The notes beneath the pieces were generated by a model. The model saw only the letters and a list, made by a program, of their open reading frames with translations. It did not search any database and had not been told where the DNA came from. A program made the translations under genes and the position numbers. From Geomobilibacter sp964432205 (GTDB taxonomy: Bacteria; Desulfobacterota; Desulfuromonadia; Geobacterales; DSM-12255), in NCBI GenBank assembly GCA_964432205.1, contig CAYSMK010000002.1:1-64000 (forward strand): a stretch of DNA of 64,000 nucleotides, written 5' to 3'. Each line of letters begins with the position of its first letter. The first letter of the stretch is position 1. Below are positions 50,940 to 60,307 of the stretch, in pieces.

Positions 50940-51764
50940 CTACTTCAGCTCGCTCAGCTTTTCCTTGGCTGGTCCCGCCTCCTCGGACAGGGGGAAGTCC
51001 TCGACGATCTTCTTCAGTATGAAGCGGGCGCTTTTCGTATCTCCCAGCTCCCGGAAAGCCAGGGCCTGCTTCAGCATGGCCGCCGGGACCTTTTCCTTGC
51101 CGGGATACTCCTTGATCACCTTCTGGTACTCCAGAATCGCCTGCTCGAAATTCTTCTCGCCGTACCAGGTCTCACCCAGCCAGTAGCGGGCATTGACCGC
51201 CAGTTCGTGCGTTGGATGCTTCTCCAGGAACGTGGCGAATAATTCCCGTGCCTTGGCCATGTCGCCGGCCTTGTACGCGTCCCTTCCCTGCTGGTACAGA
51301 CCGTCAGGCGTTGACTGGGCCTTGGCTGCGGCATCGGCAGCCTGTTTGCGGAAATCGTCCAGACCCTTCTCCAGCTTGGTGAGCCGCTCTTCCACGGTGT
51401 TTATACGCCGCCCGGTATCCTCCCGCAGGAGCGACAGCTCCTCGGCAGGCTTCTTGCCCGCCAGGGAGAGATCGTCCACCTTTCCGGCCAGGACCTGCAT
51501 GTCCACCTTTGTACCGTCAAGGGTCGCCTGCAGGTCGGCCACGATTTTCCGCTGGCTTTCCACCTCTTTCAAGAGCCCCTGGGTACTCTTTTCCAGCCCT
51601 TCCCTGGTCTCGGTCTTGACGCCACCGACCTCTTTTTCCATGACCAGCAGGCGGCCTTTCATCTCATCCAGGTCGCGCATGGCTGAATCCATGTCGCTCC
51701 TGGTGGCGCATCCGGCCAGGAGGGAGACGCCTATGGCCATAGTAAGCATAGTGCTGAGTTTCAT
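50940..51764 (-). CDS. cpoB: Cell division coordinator CpoB (YbgF)
   Basis: A 274-residue periplasmic protein. ATG 51764 (GGAGGT upstream) gives a clean signal with lipobox-like LLAGC (Cys19), unusual for CpoB of E. coli but common in deltaproteobacterial forms. A coiled-coil region (about 25-145) precedes TPR-like repeats LYQQGRDAYKAGDMAKAREL, YWLGETWYGEKNFEQAILEY and MLKQALAFRELGDTKSARF. It links Tol-Pal with peptidoglycan synthesis at division. It lies downstream of pal. Confidence 0.9.
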   Translation of the reverse strand: MKLSTMLTMAIGVSLLAGCATRSDMDSAMRDLDEMKGRLLVMEKEVGGVKTETREGLEKSTQGLLKEVESQRKIVADLQATLDGTKVDMQVLAGKVDDLSLAGKKPAEELSLLREDTGRRINTVEERLTKLEKGLDDFRKQAADAAAKAQSTPDGLYQQGRDAYKAGDMAKARELFATFLEKHPTHELAVNARYWLGETWYGEKNFEQAILEYQKVIKEYPGKEKVPAAMLKQALAFRELGDTKSARFILKKIVEDFPLSEEAGPAKEKLSELK

Positions 51765-51798
51765 TTCATACCTCCACCTTATCCAAAATCGGTTACAT

Positions 51799-51834
51799 AG
51801 CAAAAAGGAGCCGCTGGCGGCCCCTTTTTGCTGC
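51799..51834 (-). terminator. Hairpin between pal and cpoB
   Basis: GCAAAAAGG.GCCGC / GCGGC.CCTTTTTGC with a short loop; on the minus strand the stem's right arm runs into TTTTTGC. It may attenuate cpoB relative to pal. Confidence 0.6.
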
Positions 51835-51849
51835 AAGCAAACGTTGTAT

Positions 51850-52437
51850 CTATTTCACAATGACGAATTCGGCCCGGCGGTTCTTGGCCCAGGCAGCTTC
51901 GTCGTGACCGGATTCGGCCGGCTTCTCCTTGCCGTAGCTGATGAAAGAGAGCCTGTTGGCCGGTACACCGAGGGTGGTCAGGTAATTCAGGGCAGCCTTG
52001 GCCCGCTTTTCGCCCAAGGCCAGGTTGTACTCATCGGAACCACGCTCATCACAGTGGCCCTCAACCTGAATCGTCCCGTTGTACTTCTTCAGCAGGTACT
52101 CGGCGTTGCTGTACAGGGTATCCCGAGAGGACTGGCTCAGCACGTAGGAATCGAAATCGAAATAGACCGTCTGGAGCTTGACCTCCGGTGCCTGGGCCAC
52201 CGTAGTCTGGGTGTCTGCAACGACCCCGTTGGCGGCGGTGCTATCCTTGACCGGCTGCGTCTGTAACGGCTCGGTCGGCACCGGCGCCTGGGACGGCTCC
52301 TTGACCGGCTGCGCTACCGGCGCCTGGGACGGTGCGACCGGTTCGTCCTTCTTTACCAGCTCTTCCTTGGCACATCCGCCGGCAAACAGCATGCCTGAGC
52401 ATAGCAGTACCGCCAAACCGAACACTCCCTTGCGCAT
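51850..52437 (-). CDS. pal: Peptidoglycan-associated lipoprotein Pal
   Basis: A 195-residue protein with lipobox MLFAGGC (Cys22), a long Pro/Gln/Val-rich linker (about 30-85) and a C-terminal OmpA-like domain with VEGHCDERGSDEYNLALGEKRA, the peptidoglycan-binding signature. It anchors the outer membrane to the wall and binds TolB. The linker is longer than in E. coli. It follows tolB. Confidence 0.95.
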   Translation of the reverse strand: MRKGVFGLAVLLCSGMLFAGGCAKEELVKKDEPVAPSQAPVAQPVKEPSQAPVPTEPLQTQPVKDSTAANGVVADTQTTVAQAPEVKLQTVYFDFDSYVLSQSSRDTLYSNAEYLLKKYNGTIQVEGHCDERGSDEYNLALGEKRAKAALNYLTTLGVPANRLSFISYGKEKPAESGHDEAAWAKNRRAEFVIVK

Positions 52438-52544
52438 TGACTCCTCCTTGATGGTTCACGAAAAATAATGGATCAGGCGTTGCCGGCAGAATTATACACC
52501 AGCGACCTCTCATTTCAAGCAGATATCACAGTGCCGTTTCGTTC

Positions 52545-53831
52545 CTACCAGCGCACCGACCAGGTGGGGTGGGAGTCGCTCGCCTTCCCGCGGGAGACCC
52601 TGGTCTGGCCGCTGCCGTCGGCACGCATAACGTAGATCGATTCCCCACCGTCACGGGTGGAGCCGAAGACGATGAAACGGCCGTCCGGGGACCAGCGGGG
52701 GTGCTCGTTGCTCCCCTGGGAGGTGAGCTGAACATCGCCGCTGCCGTCTGCATTGATGAGATGTACCTGGAACCCGCCCTGCTGCCGGCAGTAAGCAATC
52801 CGGTCCCCCTTGGGCGACCAGCGGGGGCTGACATTATACGCACCTTCAGTGGTCAGGCGGCGGACAGTGCTGCCGTCCGCATTCATCACGAACACCTGGG
52901 GCTTGCCCAGCCGGTCGGAGACAAAGGCGATCTGCCGGCCGTCAGGTGACCAGGCCGGCGAGACGTCTATGGCCGGATTGTTGGTCAGGCGGGTCGGCTG
53001 CTTGCCGTCCCGGTCGATCAGGTAGATTTCGGAATTGCCGTCCTTGCTCAGGGCCAGGGCGATCCGTTTGCCATCCGGGGACCAACAGCCGGTGACGTTG
53101 ATGCCGCGGCTGGAGGAGGTGCGTGCCTCGACCCCGGTAAACAGCTCCCGTCGGTAGAGGTCGGGATTCCCCTTCTTATAGGAGGTATAGATCAGCTCGC
53201 GGCCGTTGGGCGAAAAATCCGGGTTCAGGTTGATGGAACCGTTTTTGGTGAGGCGCTGGAGATTGAACCCGTCGTAATCCATCAGGTAGAGTTCCTTGTT
53301 GCCGGACGCCTTGGAGACGAGGGCAACCTTACCGGTGAAGGGACCGCGTTCCCCGGTAACGATCAGCAGCAGATCGTCGCTGAAGGTGTGGGCCATCCGG
53401 CGCAGCTCCTTGATGTTCCCGGAGTAACGCTTGGCCAGCAGTTCCCGTTCGCGGATCACGTCATAGAGGCGGAATTCCAGGATCAGGGTCGAACCGTTGA
53501 CGGTATAGCCGGATTTGATGAGCAGGGTGGCGCCGGCGTTCTGCCACGGGGCGAACGAGAACTCGCCGGGCCGTATGCCGCGGTTCTCGGTAACTGCCGG
53601 GGTCGTGACGGTAAAGGAGCCGGCCAGGGTCAGGTCGAACTGGAAGAGCTCGGTCACCTCCCTGGCTATGGCATCCTGGGGTGCGTTGTCCAGCGGGACC
53701 GGCGGCGCTACCATCAGGGTGAGCGGCTTGTTGCCGGGGGCGGTCACCCTGATGAACTCCTCCTGGCTGAAGAGCGACGTCGGCAAGCCAGTGACCGCAA
53801 GGACGAGTATGAGCAGAAGGAAACGTTTCAT
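52545..53831 (-). CDS. tolB: Tol-Pal system beta-propeller protein TolB
   Basis: A 428-residue periplasmic protein: signal peptide (LLLILVLAVTGLPTSLFS), N-terminal domain, and a six-bladed beta-propeller of repeated WSPDGKRIAL, WSPDGRQIAFVS, WSPKGDRIAYC and WSPDGRFIVFGS units. It interacts with Pal. The start overlaps the tolA stop by 4 bp. Confidence 0.96.
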   Translation of the reverse strand: MKRFLLLILVLAVTGLPTSLFSQEEFIRVTAPGNKPLTLMVAPPVPLDNAPQDAIAREVTELFQFDLTLAGSFTVTTPAVTENRGIRPGEFSFAPWQNAGATLLIKSGYTVNGSTLILEFRLYDVIRERELLAKRYSGNIKELRRMAHTFSDDLLLIVTGERGPFTGKVALVSKASGNKELYLMDYDGFNLQRLTKNGSINLNPDFSPNGRELIYTSYKKGNPDLYRRELFTGVEARTSSSRGINVTGCWSPDGKRIALALSKDGNSEIYLIDRDGKQPTRLTNNPAIDVSPAWSPDGRQIAFVSDRLGKPQVFVMNADGSTVRRLTTEGAYNVSPRWSPKGDRIAYCRQQGGFQVHLINADGSGDVQLTSQGSNEHPRWSPDGRFIVFGSTRDGGESIYVMRADGSGQTRVSRGKASDSHPTWSVRW

Positions 53832-54610
53832 CGTTTGCTGACCTCTTCGGGACTGAACACAAAGAGTTTTTCAAACTCCTTGTCGTTGGGAGGGGGGGGG
53901 AAGGAGGCTTTGGCCTTTTCGATGGCGCGCATGACCGCGTCGTTGAAGAGGGGGTCACGGGAGCTCCGCTCCATGACCGTGCGGACCAGCTTCCCCTTCC
54001 TGTCGATGACGAGCCGGACCGCGGCTTCCGGCCGTCTGCTCTGGTAGGCAATGGTCTGGACCAGGGCGTCCCGCAGCCGCGACTGGATATAGGAACCGTA
54101 GTCGCTGCCGGCCTGGGTGCCGGTGCCTGCCGGCATACCGGCGCGGCCCCCGCCGGCAATCTTCCGCTGGATCGCTTCCAGGGCCGCGTTGGCGTCCCGT
54201 GCCTCTTGAGCCCGTTCGAGTTTGCTCAACCGCTCGCTGAGGTGTGCGGCTTCATCGCTACCGGCCGCGGCCTTGCCGCCGGGCGCCGCCTGGGCCGTCG
54301 GTTTGGCAGGGGCGGGACCCTTGGTTGCCGCCTTGTCCGCGGGCTTGGCAGGAACGGTCATGGGAGGGTTCGATGCCGGTGGTGCGGGCGCTGCGGCCGG
54401 TGCCGGAGCCTTGCCCGGCATGGGGCTGCCGGCCTGGGGCGAGGCAACGGGCAGGTTGACCACGTCCACGTAGTAGACGGGCTCCTCGATCGGCGCGGGC
54501 AGGAAGGAATGGAAGTAGGTGATGAGCAGGAAGGCCGAGGTGTGGAGGAGGAAGGAGCCCAGAAACATCCATCCGGGCCCCTGTTCTGTGCGGTGCAGCG
54601 AATGGTTCAT
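53828..54610 (-). CDS. tolA: TolA/TonB-like energy transducer
   Basis: A 260-residue protein: N-terminal anchor WMFLGSFLLHTSAFLLITYF, a long Ala/Pro-rich periplasmic linker (about 50-135) and a TonB-like C-terminal domain with RPEAAVRLVIDRKGKLVRTV and FNDAVMRAIEKAKASFPPPP. The position between tolR and tolB makes it the TolA of this system. Shorter than E. coli TolA. Confidence 0.85.
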   Translation of the reverse strand: MNHSLHRTEQGPGWMFLGSFLLHTSAFLLITYFHSFLPAPIEEPVYYVDVVNLPVASPQAGSPMPGKAPAPAAAPAPPASNPPMTVPAKPADKAATKGPAPAKPTAQAAPGGKAAAGSDEAAHLSERLSKLERAQEARDANAALEAIQRKIAGGGRAGMPAGTGTQAGSDYGSYIQSRLRDALVQTIAYQSRRPEAAVRLVIDRKGKLVRTVMERSSRDPLFNDAVMRAIEKAKASFPPPPNDKEFEKLFVFSPEEVSKR

Positions 54611-54612
54611 TG

Positions 54613-55026
54613 CTACCGGGCGGGCTCGGTGACCATGCCGAGGCGTTCCACGCCGGCCCCCTTGATCTCGGCCATGGCGCGGACCACGTCACCGTAAGGG
54701 ACGTCGCGATCCGCCTTGAGAAAGACTTCCTTTTTGGTCCGGTTGGCCAGGATGGCGATGAGTTTGTCCTTCAAAGAACCGCCGGCGACCTCGGTCCGGT
54801 CGATGAACATTTTTCCCTGGCGGTCGATGGAGACGACAATCGCCTCCTCCTTGGCGCTCAGGGACTTGGTGTCGGCCTTGGGGAGGTTTACCTGTACCCC
54901 CTGCTGCATCATGGGGGCCGTCACCATGAAAATCACCAGGAGCACCAGCATCACGTCCACCAGCGGGGTGACGTTGATCTGGGACATGGTGCCGCGATCG
55001 CCGTTGTTTCTGCTCCCTATTTCCAT
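54613..55026 (-). CDS. tolR: TolR/ExbD biopolymer transport protein
   Basis: A 137-residue inner-membrane protein with one N-terminal helix, INVTPLVDVMLVLLVIFMVT, including the conserved Asp (PLVDVML) that carries protons, and a periplasmic domain with VQVNLPKA and GKMFIDRTEV. It forms the proton-driven motor with TolQ. The tolA gene starts 2 bp downstream. Confidence 0.95.
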   Translation of the reverse strand: MEIGSRNNGDRGTMSQINVTPLVDVMLVLLVIFMVTAPMMQQGVQVNLPKADTKSLSAKEEAIVVSIDRQGKMFIDRTEVAGGSLKDKLIAILANRTKKEVFLKADRDVPYGDVVRAMAEIKGAGVERLGMVTEPAR

Positions 55027-55035
55027 GGCGTCATC

Positions 55036-55710
55036 CTATTTCTTCGCAATGGACCGCTGGACGATGTTGAGGAATTCGGTGGAAAAGTTGTCCATCTCGC
55101 CGATCAGCACCCTGATCCTGTGCTGGAAGTGGTTGTAGGCCATGACCGCCGGGATGGCTGCCACCAGGCCGATGGCCGTGGCGATGAGGGCCTCGGCGAT
55201 GCCGGGAGCGACCACGGCCAGGGAGGCGGAACCGGTCTCGCCGATCCCCTTGAAGGCGGTCATGATCCCCCAGACCGTGCCGAAGAGGCCGATGAACGGC
55301 GCCGTGGAGCCGGTGGTGGCCAGGAAGGTCGTGTATTTTTCCAGGCGGGTGATCTCGGAGGTGGTGGCCCGTCGCAGGGCCCGGGCGATGTTGTCGATCC
55401 CCCCCAGGTCGGTGCTGATGACGCTCGGGTCGGCCTTCTCCTCCCCTCTTTCCATCAGCTTCTTGAGTTCGCTGTACCCTTCACTGAAGAGAACCGACAG
55501 GGGGGCATTGGTGAACCGGTCCAACTGGCCGTTGATGGCGTCGAACCGCTTGGTCTTCCAGAAAAAGTCCAGGAAACGATCGGATTCACTGTTGGCGCGG
55601 TGGACCTGGAGCAGCTTGTAGAAGATGATGCCCCAGGAGACGACCGAGAAATAGAGCAGAACGAAGAGAACCAGTTTGACGACGAGGCCGGTGCCGGCGA
55701 AGAAAGACAC
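55036..55710 (-). CDS. tolQ: TolQ/MotA/ExbB proton channel protein
   Basis: A 224-residue protein with three transmembrane helices (VVKLVLFVLLYFSVVSWGII; TTGSTAPFIGLFGTVWGIM; IATAIGLVAAIPAVMAYNHF) and the GSTAPFIGLFGTVWGI signature. GTG 55710 is preferred because GGAGGT precedes it; the longer frame upstream lacks family features. With TolR it energises TolA. Confidence 0.95.
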   Translation of the reverse strand: MSFFAGTGLVVKLVLFVLLYFSVVSWGIIFYKLLQVHRANSESDRFLDFFWKTKRFDAINGQLDRFTNAPLSVLFSEGYSELKKLMERGEEKADPSVISTDLGGIDNIARALRRATTSEITRLEKYTTFLATTGSTAPFIGLFGTVWGIMTAFKGIGETGSASLAVVAPGIAEALIATAIGLVAAIPAVMAYNHFQHRIRVLIGEMDNFSTEFLNIVQRSIAKK

Positions 55711-55812
55711 GGTGGAACACCTCCGGTGATGTTTAAGGGCGCTTGGTGGCCGATCAACCCGTGTGGGCTGGAAGCATTTAATAGTCCTCTGTCTCGGGCA
55801 AGTCAACAGATT

Positions 55813-56592
55813 TCAATAGCAATCCGGTTTGCGATCATCGAAGCAGGGGATCTGCTCCCGCCAGGCGGCCATGTCGCCGAAGTCGATGGTGGCGGTAACG
55901 GCTGCCGGCTCGTAGCCACCTTCGGCCAGGACCTCCCCTTTGGGGCCGATCACCATGCTCATGCCGAAAAAATCGAGCTTGCCGACGAGGCCGCAGCAGT
56001 TGGCAGCCACCACGAACAGCTGGTTTTCGATGGCCCGGCCGAGCAGGAGGGCGCGCCAGTGCTCATCTCTCGGTTTCGGCCATTCGCCCGGGACCACCAG
56101 GATCTCCGCCCCCTCCACGGCCAACCGCCTCGCCAGCTCCGGAAAGCGGAGGTCGTAGCAGATGAAGACGCCGACTTTGCCGACACTGGTCTCCACCAGG
56201 AGCCAGGAGTCGCCACCGTCGAAGAAGCGGTCCTCCTGCATGAGGGAAAAGAGGTGGATCTTCCGGTATTTTCCCTTCAGGACGCCGTTGTCCAGGACAT
56301 AGGCACAGTTGTAGACCTTGCCGTCGTGGGGCTCGGGAAGGCTGCCGACAATCACCATGCCATACTGCCGCGACAGGTCGGCCAGTTCCGCCACGATTCC
56401 GGCCGTCCGGAGGGCCAGTTCATTCAGCTTTTTGTAGGCAAAGCCGGTGGCCCACATCTCCGGCAGCACCACCAACTGTGTGCCGTCCTTGGCCAGGCGT
56501 GCCAGTTCTGCCCGGACATGGGCGAGGTTGGCGTCGATATCGCCGAGGGTAATGGTGAACTGGAGTGCGGCGGTCTTGACGGTACGGGACAT
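55813..56592 (-). CDS. Carbon-nitrogen hydrolase, omega-amidase-like
   Basis: A 259-residue nitrilase-superfamily enzyme with the catalytic Glu (VVLPEMWATGF), Lys (KGKYRKIHLF) and Cys (GVFICYDLRFPELAR). Spacing and the YDLRFPEL segment favour omega-amidase/NIT2-type enzymes, which hydrolyse 2-oxoglutaramate-like amides, over aliphatic nitrilases. ATG 56592 lies after TTAGGAGG. Upstream of tolQ on the same strand with a 102-bp gap. Confidence 0.88.
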   Translation of the reverse strand: MSRTVKTAALQFTITLGDIDANLAHVRAELARLAKDGTQLVVLPEMWATGFAYKKLNELALRTAGIVAELADLSRQYGMVIVGSLPEPHDGKVYNCAYVLDNGVLKGKYRKIHLFSLMQEDRFFDGGDSWLLVETSVGKVGVFICYDLRFPELARRLAVEGAEILVVPGEWPKPRDEHWRALLLGRAIENQLFVVAANCCGLVGKLDFFGMSMVIGPKGEVLAEGGYEPAAVTATIDFGDMAAWREQIPCFDDRKPDCY

Positions 56593-56810
56593 GGCGGACC
56601 TCCTAAGGCGTTCTTGAACCGCGGCCAGTTTACGGGATTATGCCGGGAGATTCAAGCCCTGTCCATGCGCTGTGACTCTCTCGCGGGCAGCAGGCCATCC
56701 CGGTCGCGCCCTTAGAGCAGTCTCGACCCTTTCCATAATTGCCGCAATGCATTATCATGCAACTCATTTGTATCGAAAAAACCATAAACGGCATTACAGG
56801 GATTGAACGC

Positions 56811-58793
56811 ATGACCGGACAAACTACGATATGCGGCAGAACGGTAGGAGCCATCCTCGGCAGCATGGTCCTCATCGCCCTCTACCTGACCAGCAGGCAG
56901 AACTACCTCCTGTTTCATGCCCTGGTGGAGCTCTTCTCCATCGTGGTGGCGTGCGCGGTTTTCATGATCGCCTGGAACGCCCGTCGGTTGCTCGCCAACA
57001 ACTACCTGCTCTTCGTCGGCATTGCCTCCCTGTTCGTTGCCCTGATGGACCTGCTCCACACCCTGGCCTATAAGAATATGGGGGTCTTCCCGGGCAGTGA
57101 CGCCAACCTGCCGACCCAGCTCTGGATAGCGGCCCGTTACCTGCAGAGCGCCTCCCTGCTCATCGCCCCGCTCTTTGTGCAGCGCACATTCAGACCGGTT
57201 GCCGCCGTAGCCGGTTATGCCGTCATGGTGACCCTGCTGCTGGCAGCCGTGTTTTCCGGCACGTTCCCGGTCTGTTTTGTGGAGGGGGCGGGGCTGACAC
57301 CCTTCAAAAGGGGGAGCGAGCTCCTGATCGTCTTCATCCTCCTGGCCGCCCTCTTCCTCCTTCGTCGGGAGCGGGATGCCTTTGACCGGGGGGTATTTCG
57401 CCTCCTTACCGGCTCCGTCTTCCTCCTGGTTGCGGCCGAACTCTCCTTTACCCTTTACGTGGATGTGTACGGCATGGCCAACATGGCCGGTCACCTCTTC
57501 AAGGGGTGGGCCTTTTTCCTCATTTACCGGGCACTGGTGGAGACCGGGCTGTCCCGTCCCTATGACCTGCTCTTCCGGGAGCTGAAGCAGAGCGAGGAGC
57601 GCTACCGCTTTCTCTACGAGAATACGCCGGTCATGCTCCACTCCATCGACCACACGGGTGTGCTGGTGAATATGAGCAACTACTGGCTCGAACAGCTGGG
57701 GTATGCCCGGTCCGAGGTGCTGGGGCGCAGGACGACCGAGTTCATGACCGAGGAGTCACGCCGCTGTGCCCTGGAGACGGTCCTGCCGGCCTACTTCCGG
57801 ACCGGTTACGTGAAGGATGTCCCGTACCGGATGGTAAAGAAAGACGGCGAGATAATGGACGTCCTCCTCACGGCCATTGCCGAACGGAACGGGGCGGGAG
57901 AGATCACCCGGTCGCTGGCGGTCATGGTCGACGTCACCGAACGCCGGCGGGCCGAACATGAGATCGAGTCCCTCAACGCCGATCTGGAGGCCCGCAATGA
58001 AGCGTTGGAGGAGACCAACTGCGAGCTGGAAGCGGCCCTCCAGGATCTTGAGGACTCCCATCAGGCTCTGGAAACGGTCAACCGCGAACTGGAAGGGGCC
58101 AACCGGGAGCTGGACGCCTTCAACTCCTCGGTGTCCCACGACCTGCGGCGTCCGCTCACCAACATCAGCGGCTTCAGCCAGGTGATCCTGGAACTTTACG
58201 GCACAAGGCTGGACGAGCAGTGCCGGGAATTCGTCGCCGAGATCCACCAGGAAACCAAGCGGATGGACCAGCTGATCGACACTCTCCTGAAATTTGCCCG
58301 GCTCTCCCGCTCCCCCCTGGCGCGGGAGGCGTTTGACCTGAGCTCGGCGGCCCAGGCGATTGCCGTGGAGTTGACGTTGACGGAGCCGCAGCGCCGGGTG
58401 GCCATTTCCGTTACTCCCGGCATGGTTGCCGAAGGGGATGGCAGGCTGCTCAGGGTGGCCATGCGGAATCTCGTCGGCAATGCCTGGAAGTACACGGGAA
58501 CCCGGGAGGAGGGCGAGATCGAGATAGGCCGATGCGAAAGGGACGGCGTCCCGGCCTTCTTTGTCCGGGACAACGGGGTCGGTTTCGACCCGGCTGAGGC
58601 GGGACTTCTCTTTACCCCTTTCCAGCGCCTTTCCTCGGCCCTCGATTTTGAAGGAACCGGCATCGGCCTGGCAACGGTACAGCGGATAATCGAGCGCCAC
58701 AAGGGGAAGATCTGGGCCGAAGGGACGCCGGGCCAGGGGGCAACCTTTTATTTCACGCTGCCGGAAGGGGCGGGGGGCGGAGGGGGGGAGTAA
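56811..58793 (+). CDS. MASE3-like membrane histidine kinase with PAS
   Basis: A 660-residue kinase. The N-terminal ~260 residues form about 7 membrane helices with ALMDLLHTLAYKNMGVFPG, ANLPTQLWIAARYLQS and the seven-helix outline of a MASE3 sensor. PAS (about 270-390), coiled coil with LEARNEALEETNCELE, HisKA with SVSHDLRRPLTNISGFSQVI and HATPase with NLVGNAWKYTGT and GTGIGLATVQRIIERHKG. ATG 56811 is the first after a weak region; an upstream in-frame start at 56739 is possible. hemW begins on the next base after the stop. Confidence 0.88.
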   Translation: MTGQTTICGRTVGAILGSMVLIALYLTSRQNYLLFHALVELFSIVVACAVFMIAWNARRLLANNYLLFVGIASLFVALMDLLHTLAYKNMGVFPGSDANLPTQLWIAARYLQSASLLIAPLFVQRTFRPVAAVAGYAVMVTLLLAAVFSGTFPVCFVEGAGLTPFKRGSELLIVFILLAALFLLRRERDAFDRGVFRLLTGSVFLLVAAELSFTLYVDVYGMANMAGHLFKGWAFFLIYRALVETGLSRPYDLLFRELKQSEERYRFLYENTPVMLHSIDHTGVLVNMSNYWLEQLGYARSEVLGRRTTEFMTEESRRCALETVLPAYFRTGYVKDVPYRMVKKDGEIMDVLLTAIAERNGAGEITRSLAVMVDVTERRRAEHEIESLNADLEARNEALEETNCELEAALQDLEDSHQALETVNRELEGANRELDAFNSSVSHDLRRPLTNISGFSQVILELYGTRLDEQCREFVAEIHQETKRMDQLIDTLLKFARLSRSPLAREAFDLSSAAQAIAVELTLTEPQRRVAISVTPGMVAEGDGRLLRVAMRNLVGNAWKYTGTREEGEIEIGRCERDGVPAFFVRDNGVGFDPAEAGLLFTPFQRLSSALDFEGTGIGLATVQRIIERHKGKIWAEGTPGQGATFYFTLPEGAGGGGGE

Positions 58794-59948
58794 ATGCAGG
58801 ACCGCCCGGTCCCCCTTTCCCTGTACCTCCATATCCCCTTTTGCGTGCAGAAGTGCCATTACTGCGACTTCAACTCCGTGGCAGTGGCCTCTCTCTCCCT
58901 GGAGGAGTACACGGACCTGCTGATCAGGGAGATGGCACTGCGTTCTGCGACGCTTGACCCACCGGTGACCGCCACGACCCTTTACCTCGGCGGCGGCACC
59001 CCGTCGCTCCTGGCACCGGAGCTCGTGGCCCGGCTGATCGAGGCGGCGGCGCACCATTTCCGACTGACCGCCGCCGAGGTGACCCTGGAGGCCAACCCGG
59101 GCACGGTGACAGCCGAGAACCTGGCCGGCTACCGGTCCGCCGGGGTGAACCGCCTCTCCCTCGGCGTCCAGTCCCTGGACGACCGCTTCCTGGCTCTCCT
59201 GGGCCGGGTGCACACTGCCGCCGAGGCGCGGCAGGCAGTGGCCCTCGCCCGCCGGGCCGGCTTCGACAACCTGGGGATCGATCTGATCCATTCCCTGCCC
59301 GGCCAGTCGCTGGCCCAGTGGCAGGGGACCCTCCGGGAGGCTGTTGCCCTTGGCCCTGAACATGTTTCGGCCTATGGCCTGTCCATTGAAGAGGGGACCC
59401 CGTTTGCGGCGTCGCTGGCGTGCGGCGAGCTCAACCTGCCGGACGAGGAGGAGTCGGTACGGATGATTGAAACGACCCTGGAGACCCTGGCTGCTGCCGG
59501 GTTCGAGCCGTACGAGATTGCCAACTTCGCCAGACCCGGTCAACGCTCCCGCCACAACCAGGTCTACTGGCAGCGTGGCAGCTATCTGGGATTCGGTGCC
59601 GGCGCCCATTCCTTCCTGGCGGGCAGGTGGGGGGTGCGGTGGCACAATCCGTCCGAACTCACTGCGTACCAAGGGACAATCGCTGCCGGATTTCCGGCAG
59701 AGCTGGACCGGACCGTCCTGACCGAACAGGAGGCCAGGAGCGAGTTCATGTTCCTGGGGTTAAGGCTGCTGGAGGGGGTGAGTGACGCCGCCTTTCGTGC
59801 CGCCTTCGGGCTGGGGCTGGCCGAGGCCTGGCCGACGGAGATCGACGCGCAGATTGCTGCCGGCCTGCTGGAGAGGGACAAGGACCGGCTCCGCCTCACC
59901 CGGCCGGGTCTGCTGCTTTCCAACCGGGTCTTTGCCGCGTTTGTCTGA
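58794..59948 (+). CDS. hemW: Radical SAM heme chaperone HemW
   Basis: A 384-residue protein with LYLHIPFCVQKCHYCDFNS (CxxxCxxC plus the extra Cys-free spacing of HemW), YLGGGTPSLL, NPGTVTAENL and LGVQSLDDRFL. HemW-type proteins insert heme into targets; they lack the residues needed for HemN oxidase activity and were long called HemN-like. It starts directly after the kinase stop (TAAATG), so its expression may be linked. An hrcA unit follows. Confidence 0.92.
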   Translation: MQDRPVPLSLYLHIPFCVQKCHYCDFNSVAVASLSLEEYTDLLIREMALRSATLDPPVTATTLYLGGGTPSLLAPELVARLIEAAAHHFRLTAAEVTLEANPGTVTAENLAGYRSAGVNRLSLGVQSLDDRFLALLGRVHTAAEARQAVALARRAGFDNLGIDLIHSLPGQSLAQWQGTLREAVALGPEHVSAYGLSIEEGTPFAASLACGELNLPDEEESVRMIETTLETLAAAGFEPYEIANFARPGQRSRHNQVYWQRGSYLGFGAGAHSFLAGRWGVRWHNPSELTAYQGTIAAGFPAELDRTVLTEQEARSEFMFLGLRLLEGVSDAAFRAAFGLGLAEAWPTEIDAQIAAGLLERDKDRLRLTRPGLLLSNRVFAAFV

Positions 59949-59974
59949 TTCCTGTGAGGGGCCGTTGGAACGGA

Positions 59975-60150
59975 GCGCCCCGTTCCGCTCCAACGGCCTC
60001 TCACACCGCCGTTGTACGGCTCATTTCGCGCCGGCCCATCAACTCGCCCTTGCGGGCTCAGACAGGATGGGCCGACTCTGCTCAATTTCGCCTACAACGG
60101 CTGCTGCTCGGGCACAGTCGCTCCACGAGACGCTCCGTTCTCACGTATTT
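59975..60150 (+). repeat. Dispersed repeat, copy B with internal hairpin insert
   Basis: Matches 26217-26352 in reverse orientation, but between GCTCATTTCGC and the second CTCAATTTCGC it holds ~55 bp containing the arms GGCCCATC and GATGGGCC. The left side has another palindrome, GAGCGCCCCGTTCCGCTC. Most of the hemW-hrcA gap is this repeat; the rest is the hrcA promoter. Confidence 0.65.
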
Positions 60151-60197
60151 ACCGAGAGCTACCTGTCATCCCACGCCGGATTTATCCGGGAATCCAC

Positions 60198-60261
60198 TTG
60201 ACAAACTTCACCCTTGTCATTACCTTTAGCACAGTTAGCACTCATCGCTGGAGAGTGCTAA
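60198..60261 (+). promoter_or_regulatory. Heat-shock promoter with CIRCE operator
   Basis: TTGACA (60198-60203) is a consensus -35 for a vegetative sigma factor. CIRCE, TTAGCACTC-N9-GAGTGCTAA, lies at 60235-60261 and is perfect. HrcA binds CIRCE and represses the operon until heat stress titrates GroE. It controls hrcA-grpE-dnaK here. Confidence 0.95.
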
Positions 60262-60307
60262 TCTCGTTTTAAGGGACCGGACAAACCGGTCCCAAGGGAA
60301 CAGGACC

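Noticed and set aside
57756..59672. 638-codon open frame on the minus strand opposite the MASE3-like kinase and hemW
   Set aside because: It crosses two well-supported plus-strand genes and its translation shows no domain.
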